From: an uncultured bacterium
GTDB lineage: Bacteria > Patescibacteriota > Minisyncoccia > Minisyncoccales > UBA5738
Assembly: GCA_903847095.1 (NCBI GenBank)
Contig: CAINCQ010000002.1
Span: 1 to 34,549 of the forward strand
Length of the DNA stretch: 34,549 nucleotides
Direction of reading: 5' to 3'
The notes under the pieces are model-generated. The model did no database searches and was not told the DNA's origin. It saw only the letters and a program-made list of their open reading frames with translations. This document shows positions 16,701-21,934 of the stretch, in pieces. The first letter of the stretch is position 1. The number at the start of each line of letters is the position of its first letter. The translations under genes were made by a program, and so were the position numbers.

Positions 16701-17062
16701 GCGACACCACCGATCCTTTGTTGGAAAAAACCCACGTCGTGGCCAGCGGCAACGTGAGTCTGGACGCCACGGTTTCCGGCACGGATTTGACGAAAAGCGG
16801 GGCCAGCATCGGAGTGGGCTATCAAAAATACGGGCTGGGTACGAGCGCGCCGGCCTGGTCGGCGGGTACCGTGCTGTCGGCCAGCGACGCCGCGGTGGAT
16901 CTAAATTGTTGCAAAAGCGGTTATACCCAAACCCCGGCTTCGGCCCGCATCTGGTGGGGGATCAACATACCGTCCGGCAAACCCAGCGGATCGTACTCCG
17001 GTTCCAATACCATTACGGCGGTGGAAAATGCCTGGTCAAATAGCGGCGACTGGTGCGAGTAG
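4727..17062 (+). CDS. Giant secreted repetitive surface protein (4111 aa)
   Basis: N-terminal signal peptide (AAFFLLLFWVVGG, ~15-35), then a Pro/Ala/Thr/Glu-rich linker (~36-195). Two homologous ~180-residue modules (~205-381 and ~419-598) both contain SNAANGGFFLFS and end YLD-WLEA. A multi-Ig-like region (~645-935) includes VLTVNSDKSIYKIGD and closes with RQWQIASDA. Residues ~945-3550 are beta-helix-like Gly/Ser/Thr repeats. Many match the autotransporter-associated strand pattern (NTYTGLTTISAGTLKLG), others a NWC/TINSGATLTI pattern. The C-terminal ~530 residues duplicate the 17202 product. No C-terminal membrane anchor, LPXTG or autotransporter barrel is visible; the end is SNSGDWCE. Start ATG has no SD. 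Probably an adhesin or cell-surface fibre; that role is inferred. The many Pro/Val-rich antisense ORFs here are shadows. Confidence 0.93.
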   Translation: MVRRHLKIVKAGLTAAFFLLLFWVVGGQNLITLAEDITPSGNEAVTENPVSAGQAVSGEVKSDPAPAQDVVLPEAAGLPAAVAGATTENPEPDAQPKDQGTTPAEATPTKTTPETDTVPPAEDAGSEQPPAPTVPEKTSDAVPETTPAVNVPSDDASSPKISDSPAQQPATEKSLEAPASEPDAPGNGAQKSKEAPLLNLSKNEDQEVIILPSAIDDNPATGAGEWENFGAAFNHDLADNATPGDFNENNSAYLKIGAGDSGKLKTITFTKFGLSGSQVITNLQLRASLAVLAPVNNSGAQIQVEMNPGTGNSDSWISLGEIPADKEISNAANGGFFLFSMPLPESLSDLEKAKIRFSYQSRENEQVAIYLDSVWLEAVCQAFIGPKLTDILLKYPVVDEKIPVENLIPKNPLPVPLAGELRFFPTALDNEPVNKSLGWQNSEAAFKRDLSEISATSDFNQDNSATLQFDKDGTAGQSKAVTFTVFDGIRDVADKTITNLQLRASLAAMAGKNEGGNGQIEVDYLSGKEGASWISLGSIPVGEGISNAANGGFFLFSLPLPENSGDLAAAKARFSFKPQIGAQGTVYLDALWLEATYEPLPTKEEVIDEKRQKILDRFFKNNENPTFVFASLEDKKNFFQKIFSWAKGEKKEVTAKLINPREEETGNGITIDGQTVKIDNLDARQFRPGRYKIKISVKEGDQATEEEQEFEWGVLTVNSDKSIYKIGDTAQIALGVLNKYGHTVCDAQVVLSITDPGGNTTYPEVAFSDDCEIGNITNKPDYTASFATAAAGTYKIDVIATTPESTQEITDSFEVKDSVDFDVSRTGPTRINPTAEYQMRLRVVANKDYAGKIIDYVPVDFEINAPSGNDNASTTVEIDGNLKKISWDADLKTGQVYNFGYTFKAPEISPYIFLLGPLRIGDFSELRQWQIASDAVYYSVSSTNWDADGVTWSLSSGGSSTSAHPIAGDTAIVELGHAVVVNANAACATLTFGSGTSANNTVTINASLYTLAVSGTITIPKANTGYSNTMAVATGILTAGTLAFTNGGAAGTTQQVTISTGHATITGDVTQSGSTGSASIIFSSTGTLTLGGALFTLSTGTMTQVAASTVEYHGTVNQTIQTFSYRNLTISNSGGAVAALATATPIVNGALTVNAGSILDVSYALGGTTKPTSLALYCGATTGSDITGSGSIALGGNVTVTSAGTGTDGAVVVPSIALGSTRTFTVADDGSAANTDLTLSGAVSGSGLGITKAGAGQMYLSANNTYTGAVTISAGTIIANTLANSGSNSSLGTGGGTPEISMAAGTTLRYVGSGHSSSRAITLTGTGVTLDAEGSGTMTLSGAVSGSTYALVLDGAGNGAEGGVIGTSTGTVTKNGGGTWTVSGNSTYTGLTTINVGTLKLGGVGSGSYSPLGTTGSGTVVAATSAALDLGGYQLVTAEALTLNGTGVSNGGALMNSGAGTTYSGLITLGSTGVSICGGSGTINISNASTIAGSGFALTLCGAAGGTLGSILGTGAGTLTVNASNGTWILSNSNTYTGLTTISAGTLKLGGDTPLGTTGAGTVVSVTGAALDLGGFTLGTSEALTLNGTGVSAGGALMNSGGAATYTGLITLGSSGVNICGGSGTINISNASTIAGSGFALTLCGAAGGTLGSILGTGAGTLTVSNGTWIVSNSNTYTGLTTISAGTLKLGATGGATYTPLGTVGGGVQVSATGAALDLGGFLLGTSEALTLNGTGVSAGGALMNSGGNTTYNGAVTLGSASVIGTTGNIILGGGMTGGGYGLTKVGAGSLSLGSGTVALGALTVGAGTLVSTSGTMTVTGDFANNSTFTHNSGTVNFSGTAQNISGSGSLAFNNLTLSNSGTKTFSKLFSVVANLTLNGAQASLATGTTSTSNQLYFVAALQPPGTFGSTSSAATYKNDTYFAATNGIVSVAAGGCVPGTWQGSTSAWATPTNWCNNTLPDASTDVIIPSAGTQPIISAAGSLCRNITINSGASLTISGTYGLTVSGNWVNNGGTFTANSSTVTFNGVSKTIGGSSSTTFYNVSTSGSATITTAYATTIGGALSIADGTTFTAAGFDLTVTGTTTVGGGSTGSLVISNATGAKTFTGDVTIAAGATWNNSANEIVSFGGSLAVNSAASNITWGTAAQTFTGASKSITTTQTSQTYIIPYLSVTGTLTNSLASTNELTVSTTLDGNGGLTQGANANLNIGGTSGITTLTASASGNTVDYTAAAQTVHSNTYYNLTLSGSGTDVLQSGTTAVGGDLILSGTVATATAANLTISGALGINNGTTFTAAGYDLTVTGTTVVGGGSTGSLVINSATGTKTFGNVTISAGATWNNSANEIVSFGGSLAVNSAASNITWGTAAQTFTGASKSITTSLTSQTYIIPYLSVTGSLTNSLASTNTLTVSTTLDGNGGLTQDTNANLNIGGTSGITTLTASASGNTVNYTAAAQTVHSNTYYNLTLSGSGTDVLQTGTTAIGGNLTLSGTVATATVVGLTVTGNVSLGNGTTFTAAGFDLTVTGTTTVGGGSTGSLVISSATGAKTFTGNVTIAAGATWNNSGNEIVSFGGSLAVNSAASNITWGTAAQTFTGASKSITTNLTSQTYIIPYLSVTGTLTNSLASTNTLTVSTTLDGGGTLTQDTNANLNIGGTLGITTLTASASGNTVNYTAAAQTVHSNTYYNLTLSGSGTDVLQTGTTAIGGNLTLSGTVATATVVGLTVTGNLSLGNGTTFTAAGFDLTVTGTTTVGGGSTGSLVINNVSGTKIFTGLVTVAAGATWNNSGNSAITFRGGITTSGAFTAGSGVQTFDTNAQNLTCTAASLSLPNMTVTTITVTDKCTGIYPLTVSTALSGTGGLTQDTNANLYIGGTSGITTLTASASGNTVNYSGTAQNVHNNSYQNLTLSGSGNKTFAGATTIAGTLAITDTALANFATGANSTANALTLGGVSEPSGTWGSTLAAKTYINDTYFASSTGYVTVATGCTAGNWLGTTSTDWNIASNWCGAIPGATTDVTIPSGGNQPSIGAANGLARNLTINSGATLTILSTNGLTVSGNWANNGGTLTANSSTVTFNGVSKTIGGSGSTTFYNVSTGGSATITTAYATTIGGALTIADGTTFTAAGYDLTVTGTTTVGGGSTGSLVISSATGTKTFTGDVTIAAGATWNNSGNEIVSFGGSLAVNSAASNITWGTAAQTFTGSTKSITTTQTSQTYIIPYLSVTGSLTNSLASTNKLTVSTTLDGAGALTQDTNANLNIGGTSGITGLTASASGNTVNYTGTAQNVHNNSYQNLTLSGSGNKTFAGATTIAAGLAITDTALANFATGANSTANALTLGGASEPSGTWGSTLAAKTYINDTYFASSTGYVTVATGCTAGNWLGTTSTDWNIASNWCGGIPGATTDITIPSGGNQPSIGAAGGLARDITINSGATLTILSTNGLTVSGNWTNNGGTFTGNSSTVTLNKAGGTTQAISGDTSFYNLTATATAARTLQFAASSVTTVTHLWTVTGASNQLITLTSSTTSQWSVNPTSASISYVDLNYSNNTSGSLICATYSQSTYNNNTNWATGAGSSCNAVPTFNTGFEPHEDPVSYTTTPTDVGDYVTFKAKATDTDGNQWYLAICKSDAITTNSNAEPTCTGGDWEISSATDSDTVATAAYQITAGETSESYDWYAFACDKVATSPGCSPMSNSGTATNNGTPFSVNHAPGFTASSNAGNKNPGAQQTVTVSSGQYSDGDSAGSQDQVKLYVCPTQAFTDGASPHCNVTELCSSSLTTPGSPMTCNFNLANPLAHGTKHYYPYVADSHGLASGGAGQGEDKTYSANDVAPIVSGTPTFNGLSSTIDLTNEGGTTDIVVTGVASDDNLCDDLDAANTFANAWLTSYTGAACVTNAGADANKCYFHATCTQTGSDSCAHDGVDKTAGFSCTIHFQYYANPTDTDSPWDGDSWTATFIPGDGTGPSATTGNSGAKTLDSFLAMSLETGYDAISYPNLNVGDTTDPLLEKTHVVASGNVSLDATVSGTDLTKSGASIGVGYQKYGLGTSAPAWSAGTVLSASDAAVDLNCCKSGYTQTPASARIWWGINIPSGKPSGSYSGSNTITAVENAWSNSGDWCE
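8870..10000 (+). repeat. Three ~430-440 bp tandem coding repeats
   Basis: ATCTGGGCGG anchors recur at 9012, 9441 and 9879 (spacing 429 and 438 bp, multiples of 3) within long stretches of near-identical DNA. They encode autotransporter-type strand repeats. Confidence 0.85.
10900..13100 (+). repeat. Four ~660 bp tandem coding repeats (fifth copy at 14040)
   Basis: The motif GGCACCACCTTTACC and its variants recur at 10931, 11594, 12254 and 12917 (spacing 663, 660, 663 bp), and again at 14069. All spacings are multiples of three. Units encode ~220 residues each. Confidence 0.9.
13380..15065 (+). repeat. 1164-bp offset duplication
   Basis: The stretch at about 13380-13900 recurs at about 14545-15065 with an offset of 1164 bp (388 codons) and only scattered differences, including the block around GTGGCCACGGGCTGCACGG. 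Confidence 0.85.
15480..17062 (+). repeat. C-terminal module shared with the 17202 gene
   Basis: The last ~530 codons are closely similar to nearly the whole 17202 product. Shared blocks include VKLYVCP-QAFTDGASPHC, GTKHYYPYV, FQYYANPTDT, WTATFIPGD, KSGYTQTP and the final ITAVEN-WS-SG-WCE. This indicates duplication of the module. Confidence 0.9.
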
Positions 17063-17117
17063 CGGAAGCGCTTCGCGATCGGTTTTCCGCTCATCGTTTG
17101 GGCTGTTGATAACTTTA

Positions 17118-17145
17118 TTGCGAATTAATTTCGGCATAGTATAAT
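17118..17145 (+). promoter_or_regulatory. Promoter for 17202 gene
   Basis: TTGCGA, 16-bp spacer, TATAAT, with the same TAGTATAATAAA context as the giant gene. Confidence 0.5.
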
Positions 17146-17201
17146 AAATAATTAATGTCCATTATTTATATTGGATCAGATATAAGTTTCCTTTTATTAT
17201 T

Positions 17202-18956
17202 ATGACAAAAAACAAAATCCGTTTGACGCGATTGATGGCCGGAATTCTCGCCTTGGCCATGACTCTTTTCCCGGTGCCGATATTTACCGAGGCGGATTTC
17301 GCGGCGCCGGTAACGACGGTTTCAGTGGCAAATACCGCTCCGACGATCAGTGTTGCTTACGAATCGCCGACTTCCGATAATACGACGCCGACCGATGTGG
17401 GCGACAATGTAACTATTTACGCTACGGGGAGCGATGTTAATGGCGACCAATACTGGCTGGCGGTTTGTAAGGGAGCGGGGATAACGAAAGGTACCAGCGG
17501 CGGCGCTCCGACTTGCAATACGGCGGCGTGGAAAATCGCGACTTCAAAACAGACGCAAGCCGTGGCGACTTCCGTCAGCTTTACGATTACTTCCGGTGAA
17601 ACGCTGGAAACGTACGATTGGTATGCCTACGTCTGCGACGATAATGCCGGGGACCAAAAATGTTCGGCCGCGGATCAGGGAAGCGGCGCCTCGGGTTCGC
17701 CTTTCAAAGTTAACCACGCGCCGGGTTTTACCGGTTCATCCAACGATGGCGCAAAAAATCCGGGCGCGCAACAAACGGTCACGGTTTCCAGCGGCCAATA
17801 CAGCGATGGCGATAGCTCCGGCAGCCAGGATCAGGTGAAATTGTACGTGTGTCCGTCGCAGGCGTTCACCGACGGAGCCAGTCCGCATTGCGATGCAACC
17901 GAATTATGCAGTTCCAGTCTTACCACTCCGGGCAATCCCATCACCTGCAATTTTAATCTTGCCAACCCGGTTTCGCACGGTACCAAGCATTATTATCCCT
18001 ACGTTGTCGATACTCACGGCTTGATGAGCGGCGGCGCCGGGCAGGGCGAAGACAAAACTTATTCGGCAAACGATATAAGGCCGACTTTCGCCTCGACGCC
18101 GACCTTGAACGGCGGGAGCGCCATTGGTCTTACCCACGAGAAGACTACCAATAATATCGATGTGATTGGTACGGCCACCGATGATAATGGTTGCGGTGAT
18201 TTGGTTGCGTCCAATACATACGCGGATGTCTGGCAGACCTCATTGACCAGAACCGGTTGCGACAGCGGCGGCGAAGCCAGCGGCAACAACTGTTATTACC
18301 ACGTGACGTGTGCGCTTGATACGGCAACCAACGATTGCACGGGAGGTAGCGACAAGGACGCGGGTTTTAAATGCACTGTTGCTTTCCAATATTACGCCAA
18401 TCCCACCGATACTTATTCGCCCTGGTCTACGGATAGCTGGACTGCCACTTTTATCCCCGGCGACGAACAAACGCTAAACGGGACGGGAGAAAAAAATTCC
18501 AACACGGTGGTAATGAACAGCTATTTAGCGATTGGCCTGGCCGACTCTCCTTATAATGCCATTGCTTACGGAAGTGTGGCGGCTGGCGCTCATACCACGC
18601 CTAATCTGCTTGATTTGACGCACATGAAAGCCACCGGAAATGTGAGTATAGACGCCAGTATTTCGGGCGATCCGATGACGGGACCGGGTACCAGCATACC
18701 GGCCAATAAGCAGAAATATGGCATCGGAGCATCCGCGCCGCTCTGGGGAGCCGGCGGAAACGCGGTACTTTCGGGAACGCCGACCCTTACCGCGCTGCAT
18801 ACTTGCAAAAGCGGATACACTCAGACGCCGGGCTGGAAATCGGTTTATTGGGGAATTGATATTCCGGCCGGACAGGTGGCCGGAGATTACACCGGATCAA
18901 ACACGATTACGGCGGTGGAGAACAATTGGTCGGGCTCCGGTTCTTGGTGCGAATAG
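17202..18956 (+). CDS. Secreted protein sharing the giant protein's C-terminal module
   Basis: 584 residues. Signal peptide at ~8-30 (LMAGILALAMTLFPVPIF). The mature protein is almost entirely the module found at the C-terminus of the 4111-residue protein: two Cys-containing Ig-like domains (DVGDNVTIYATGSDVNGDQY; VNHAPGFTGSSND), then regions with several paired Cys and the terminal SGSGSWCE. No membrane segment or sortase motif. It follows the giant gene by 139 bp with its own TAGTATAAT-type promoter; no SD precedes ATG 17202. Likely an extracellular partner or free version of the module. I recognise no catalytic site. Confidence 0.9.
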   Translation: MTKNKIRLTRLMAGILALAMTLFPVPIFTEADFAAPVTTVSVANTAPTISVAYESPTSDNTTPTDVGDNVTIYATGSDVNGDQYWLAVCKGAGITKGTSGGAPTCNTAAWKIATSKQTQAVATSVSFTITSGETLETYDWYAYVCDDNAGDQKCSAADQGSGASGSPFKVNHAPGFTGSSNDGAKNPGAQQTVTVSSGQYSDGDSSGSQDQVKLYVCPSQAFTDGASPHCDATELCSSSLTTPGNPITCNFNLANPVSHGTKHYYPYVVDTHGLMSGGAGQGEDKTYSANDIRPTFASTPTLNGGSAIGLTHEKTTNNIDVIGTATDDNGCGDLVASNTYADVWQTSLTRTGCDSGGEASGNNCYYHVTCALDTATNDCTGGSDKDAGFKCTVAFQYYANPTDTYSPWSTDSWTATFIPGDEQTLNGTGEKNSNTVVMNSYLAIGLADSPYNAIAYGSVAAGAHTTPNLLDLTHMKATGNVSIDASISGDPMTGPGTSIPANKQKYGIGASAPLWGAGGNAVLSGTPTLTALHTCKSGYTQTPGWKSVYWGIDIPAGQVAGDYTGSNTITAVENNWSGSGSWCE

Positions 18957-19035
18957 TTTTTTTCCTGGCAATTTTGCGAAATATCTGGTAAAGAGCGATC
19001 ATACTGTCGAATTAACGCGGGCGGAGGTTTAACTT

Positions 19036-19235
19036 TTTTATAGACCGCTGATTTTCCCAAGGAACCTAAAAGGGAGCCGGAAGCGAGCTTCCCGGGGGTC
19101 GCGGAAAGAGGGTAAACCCTTGGTTTCCGGTCTCGCAGAGCCGAAAGGAGTATTCAGGTACCGTTAATCTTTGAGGATGCTTTCTCTGGCCATTAGGCAG
19201 GGTTTAAAACCACGTCGGGCGAAACGCTATCCGGA
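19036..19235 (+). ncRNA. Structured leader element E2 (first of a tandem pair)
   Basis: Starts TATAGACCGC and ends GGGCGAAAC plus ATCCGGAA. Visible helices: CCGGAAGC/GCTTCC, GGGT/ACCC inside GGAAA/TTTCC, and GGTTT/AAACC. It shares ordered blocks with E3: GGAAC-TAAAA-AGCC, AGGTAC, GAGGATGCTTTCTCTGG, ACCACG-CGGGCGAAAC. No ORF. The class is unknown to me; it does not show the signatures of cobalamin, c-di-GMP-I, TPP, lysine or FMN riboswitches. Confidence 0.65.
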
Positions 19236-19250
19236 ACATATAATTGATTA

Positions 19251-19425
19251 TTTTATAGATCACGGGCTTGCCCGTGGAACATAAAATGTAGCCAGAGGCT
19301 ACCTTCCCGCATTATGCGGGAAGAAATGAGGAGAACTTAGGTACTCCGGAAGTACTCTTCGAGGATACTTCCTCTGGTCGGAGGGCGTGGTTTCATACCA
19401 CGCCGGGCGAAACAACATTTGGAAA
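19251..19425 (+). ncRNA. Structured leader element E3 (second of a tandem pair)
   Basis: Clear consecutive hairpins: CACGGG/CCCGTG, GTAGCC/GGCTAC with loop AGA, CTTCCCGC/GCGGGAAG, GGAAGTA/TACTTCC enclosing CTC-TTC-GAG, and CGTGGT/ACCACG, then GGGCGAAAC. It ends ~18 nt before the start codon at 19443, so folding could control initiation. It is homologous to E2; even the AT-rich tail after each copy aligns, with the gene's ATG falling where the next unit would begin. Confidence 0.7.
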
Positions 19426-19442
19426 ATATATATTTGATTTTT

Positions 19443-20363
19443 ATGTCGAACTATAAGTTGCCATATTTGGTTGGAATCTTTTGTTTATATTTACTGCTGG
19501 TTTTGCCTTGCCCGGCTGGCGCGTTTGGGATTTCGCCTCCGCACGTGGTCAACGACCGTCTTTTTCCCGGGGCTCATTATGAACAGCAAATAACGCTTTC
19601 GCGCACCGACGAGGAAAAAGGCGTGAAATGCAAAGTGGAATACGATATTCCCGGTTTTGAAAAATGGATTACGCTTGATCCGGGAAACGAATTTGTGATT
19701 CCGGCGGGAGAGAGAGTAGCTAAACTGGTGGTAAAAGTGGACGTGCCCAAAGACGCGAAGCCCGGGCGGATAACCGGGAATTTGCGGATCACGGCTGCGC
19801 CTTTGGAGCCGGTAGTCGGCAAGATCAATATTGTTCTTGGCGCCCAGGTAGCCATCGATTTGGTCGTGACCAGCGAAAAATTCAGCGAAATGTCGGTGCT
19901 CCAGGTAAAAATCAACGACATCGAACCCGGGTGGAAAGTGAAAGTGGACATGAAAGTCGCGAATAAGGGAAACCAGCCCATTACGCCCGACCGGGTAGTG
20001 ATCGATGTTTATGATTCCAGCTTTAAAAATTTAATTTTATCGGCCCATCAGGACAGGCTGGCCAAAGTAAAAGCTTTCGAAACAAAGGAAGTTTCAGCTT
20101 ATTTCGACCAAAAAAAGCTGGAAGTCGGCCAATATTGGGGAGACGTGAAGGTTTACCGGAATGGGGAGGTTGCCTGGGAGGAAAAGGCGATTTTCACGGT
20201 TCAACCGAAGGGAACGCTTCCGCCTCAGCCCAAAGAGCCGGCATTCGATTTGGACACCATGCCTTTATGGATAATTTATTCGGTAGTTTCGGCCGTTGTT
20301 CTTATTCTGCTCGCGGTTATTTTTATTACGATAAAAAAGATCAGAAGAAAAAAACATAATTGA
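19443..20363 (+). CDS. Membrane-anchored Ig-like surface protein (DUF916/COG1470-like)
   Basis: 306 residues from ATG 19443; the ORF-track TTG 19419 lies at the end of leader element E3 and is rejected as the start. Signal peptide (LVGIFCLYLLLVLPCPAGA), then an extracellular region of two beta-sandwich domains. The first resembles the WxL-interacting/fimbrial-chaperone type (ISPPHVVNDRLFPGAHYEQQ; WITLDPGNEFVIPAG). The second is CARDB-like (VKVDMKVANKGNQPITPD). A single C-terminal TM helix (LWIIYSVVSAVVLILLAVIF) and basic tail KKIRRKKHN anchor it with the domains outside. It is the first gene of a surface operon. Probable role: anchoring or chaperoning surface proteins (inferred). Confidence 0.85.
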   Translation: MSNYKLPYLVGIFCLYLLLVLPCPAGAFGISPPHVVNDRLFPGAHYEQQITLSRTDEEKGVKCKVEYDIPGFEKWITLDPGNEFVIPAGERVAKLVVKVDVPKDAKPGRITGNLRITAAPLEPVVGKINIVLGAQVAIDLVVTSEKFSEMSVLQVKINDIEPGWKVKVDMKVANKGNQPITPDRVVIDVYDSSFKNLILSAHQDRLAKVKAFETKEVSAYFDQKKLEVGQYWGDVKVYRNGEVAWEEKAIFTVQPKGTLPPQPKEPAFDLDTMPLWIIYSVVSAVVLILLAVIFITIKKIRRKKHN

Positions 20364-20378
20364 TCTGTGGCGACCGAT

Positions 20379-21875
20379 ATGATTTTTTGGTTGAAAAAAA
20401 ATGCGCTATTGCTGTTGTTTTTTACGCTGGCAGGATTGATTGGCAATCCTGTTTTTTTGTCCCAGCCGGTTTTCGCGCTTGGAATACCCACGTCGATCAG
20501 TATTACGGTTTGCGGCGATCACATAAAGCAAGGAAATGAGTTTTGCGATGAGGGAAGCGATAATAACAAAGTTTATGTTTATGGCGCCAATCCCAAGTAT
20601 TGCAATGTTGATTGCGCTTCCTTTGCTCCGGCCTGCGGCGATACGGTAATTCAGAGCGGGTTTGGCGAGATTTGCGACAGTGCTTCCGGCAGTTGCATGG
20701 TCGGATTATATTCAGGGACTAAAGCCTGCAATGATACATGTGATGCTTGGCTTGATTGCCAAGCGACGGAATACTGCGGAGACGGTATTAATAACGGCGG
20801 GGAAACCTGCGACGGCGGTACCCAAAATTGCACGATCAACGGTTATAACGGCAAAAAAGCCTGTCTTGGCGATTGTACCGGCTGGGGAGATTGCGTAGCC
20901 AGCGACAGTTGCGGGGACAAAATAATCAACGGCGGCGAGATTTGCGACGGCGGTACCCAAAATTGCACGATCAACGGTTATAACGGCAACAAGACTTGCA
21001 ATTCATCTTGCAGTGGGTGGAACCTTTGCCAGACAAGCGAATATTGCGGCGATGGTATCAAGAACGGAAACGAACAATGCGATGGCGGTTCAAGCTGTAC
21101 ATCATTGTGTCAAATAAAGTCTGGTGGAGGTGGCGGCGGTGGAGGAGGTGGAAGTTCGTCGAGCGTAGCTACCAAAGTCATCATGGAGGGCAAGGCGTAT
21201 CTTAAAAGCTCGATTACGATTTTAAAAGACGGCAAAGTTACCACAGTTACGAATGCCGATGAAAATGCTGACTTTAGAGTCGAAATAAGCGATGTAACCC
21301 CGGGTGTTACGACTTTTGGCGTTTGGGCCAAGGATAATGAAGGGCGAAAATCCATTACGTTCAGCTTTACGGTCAATGTTCAAGCAGGTACCACTATCAC
21401 GATCAGTGATATTTTCCTTCCTCCAACCATCGAACTGGATAAGACGGCGGTGCAAAAAGGCGAGATGATAACGATCGAAGGCACGACTGCTCCCTTAAGC
21501 AGAGTTGATATTGTGGTCCAGTCGGCTCCGCCCGGGATTACCAAGACGGTCGCGACCGAAAAGAACGGGATTTATTCTTACAATTTCGATACGAGCGTTT
21601 TGGAAGAGGGCTCCCATCTGGCCAAGGCCAAAGCAACATCGCCGGGAGGGTTAATGGGCAGTTATTCGCAAAGCATGACGTTCACGGTGGGTAATACGGG
21701 TTTTAATTGTCCAAAAAATTCGGATATCAACCGGGACAAAAGGGTGAACTTGGTCGATTTAAGCATTCTGCTTTACAATTGGGGAGTGCCGAAAAACGCC
21801 AATGCCGATATTAATTGCGATAAAAAGGTGAATCTTATCGACTTTTCCATAATGATGTATTATTGGACCGGATAA
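20379..21875 (+). CDS. Secreted Cys-rich protein with C-terminal dockerin
   Basis: 498 residues from ATG 20379 (the GTG at 20367 is the alternative). Signal peptide ~5-35. Residues ~40-245 carry four or more CGDG-NGGE-CDGG repeats, similar to DUF4215/Myxococcus Cys-rich repeats, with many conserved Cys. A Gly tract of about nine residues follows, then two Ig/carboxypeptidase-regulatory-like domains (~268-440). The last ~55 residues are a type I dockerin: two Ca-binding loops DINRDKRVNLVDLSILLYNW and DINCDKKVNLIDFSIMMYYW. Dockerins bind cohesins, and the next two genes encode cohesins, so this protein is probably docked onto them. No glycoside hydrolase domain is present. Confidence 0.9.
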   Translation: MIFWLKKNALLLLFFTLAGLIGNPVFLSQPVFALGIPTSISITVCGDHIKQGNEFCDEGSDNNKVYVYGANPKYCNVDCASFAPACGDTVIQSGFGEICDSASGSCMVGLYSGTKACNDTCDAWLDCQATEYCGDGINNGGETCDGGTQNCTINGYNGKKACLGDCTGWGDCVASDSCGDKIINGGEICDGGTQNCTINGYNGNKTCNSSCSGWNLCQTSEYCGDGIKNGNEQCDGGSSCTSLCQIKSGGGGGGGGGGSSSSVATKVIMEGKAYLKSSITILKDGKVTTVTNADENADFRVEISDVTPGVTTFGVWAKDNEGRKSITFSFTVNVQAGTTITISDIFLPPTIELDKTAVQKGEMITIEGTTAPLSRVDIVVQSAPPGITKTVATEKNGIYSYNFDTSVLEEGSHLAKAKATSPGGLMGSYSQSMTFTVGNTGFNCPKNSDINRDKRVNLVDLSILLYNWGVPKNANADINCDKKVNLIDFSIMMYYWTG

Positions 21876-21934
21876 ACCGATTCATCCAAACGGAAGTTTA
21901 GAAATTTTTTTGGAAAAATATATAATTTATAAAA

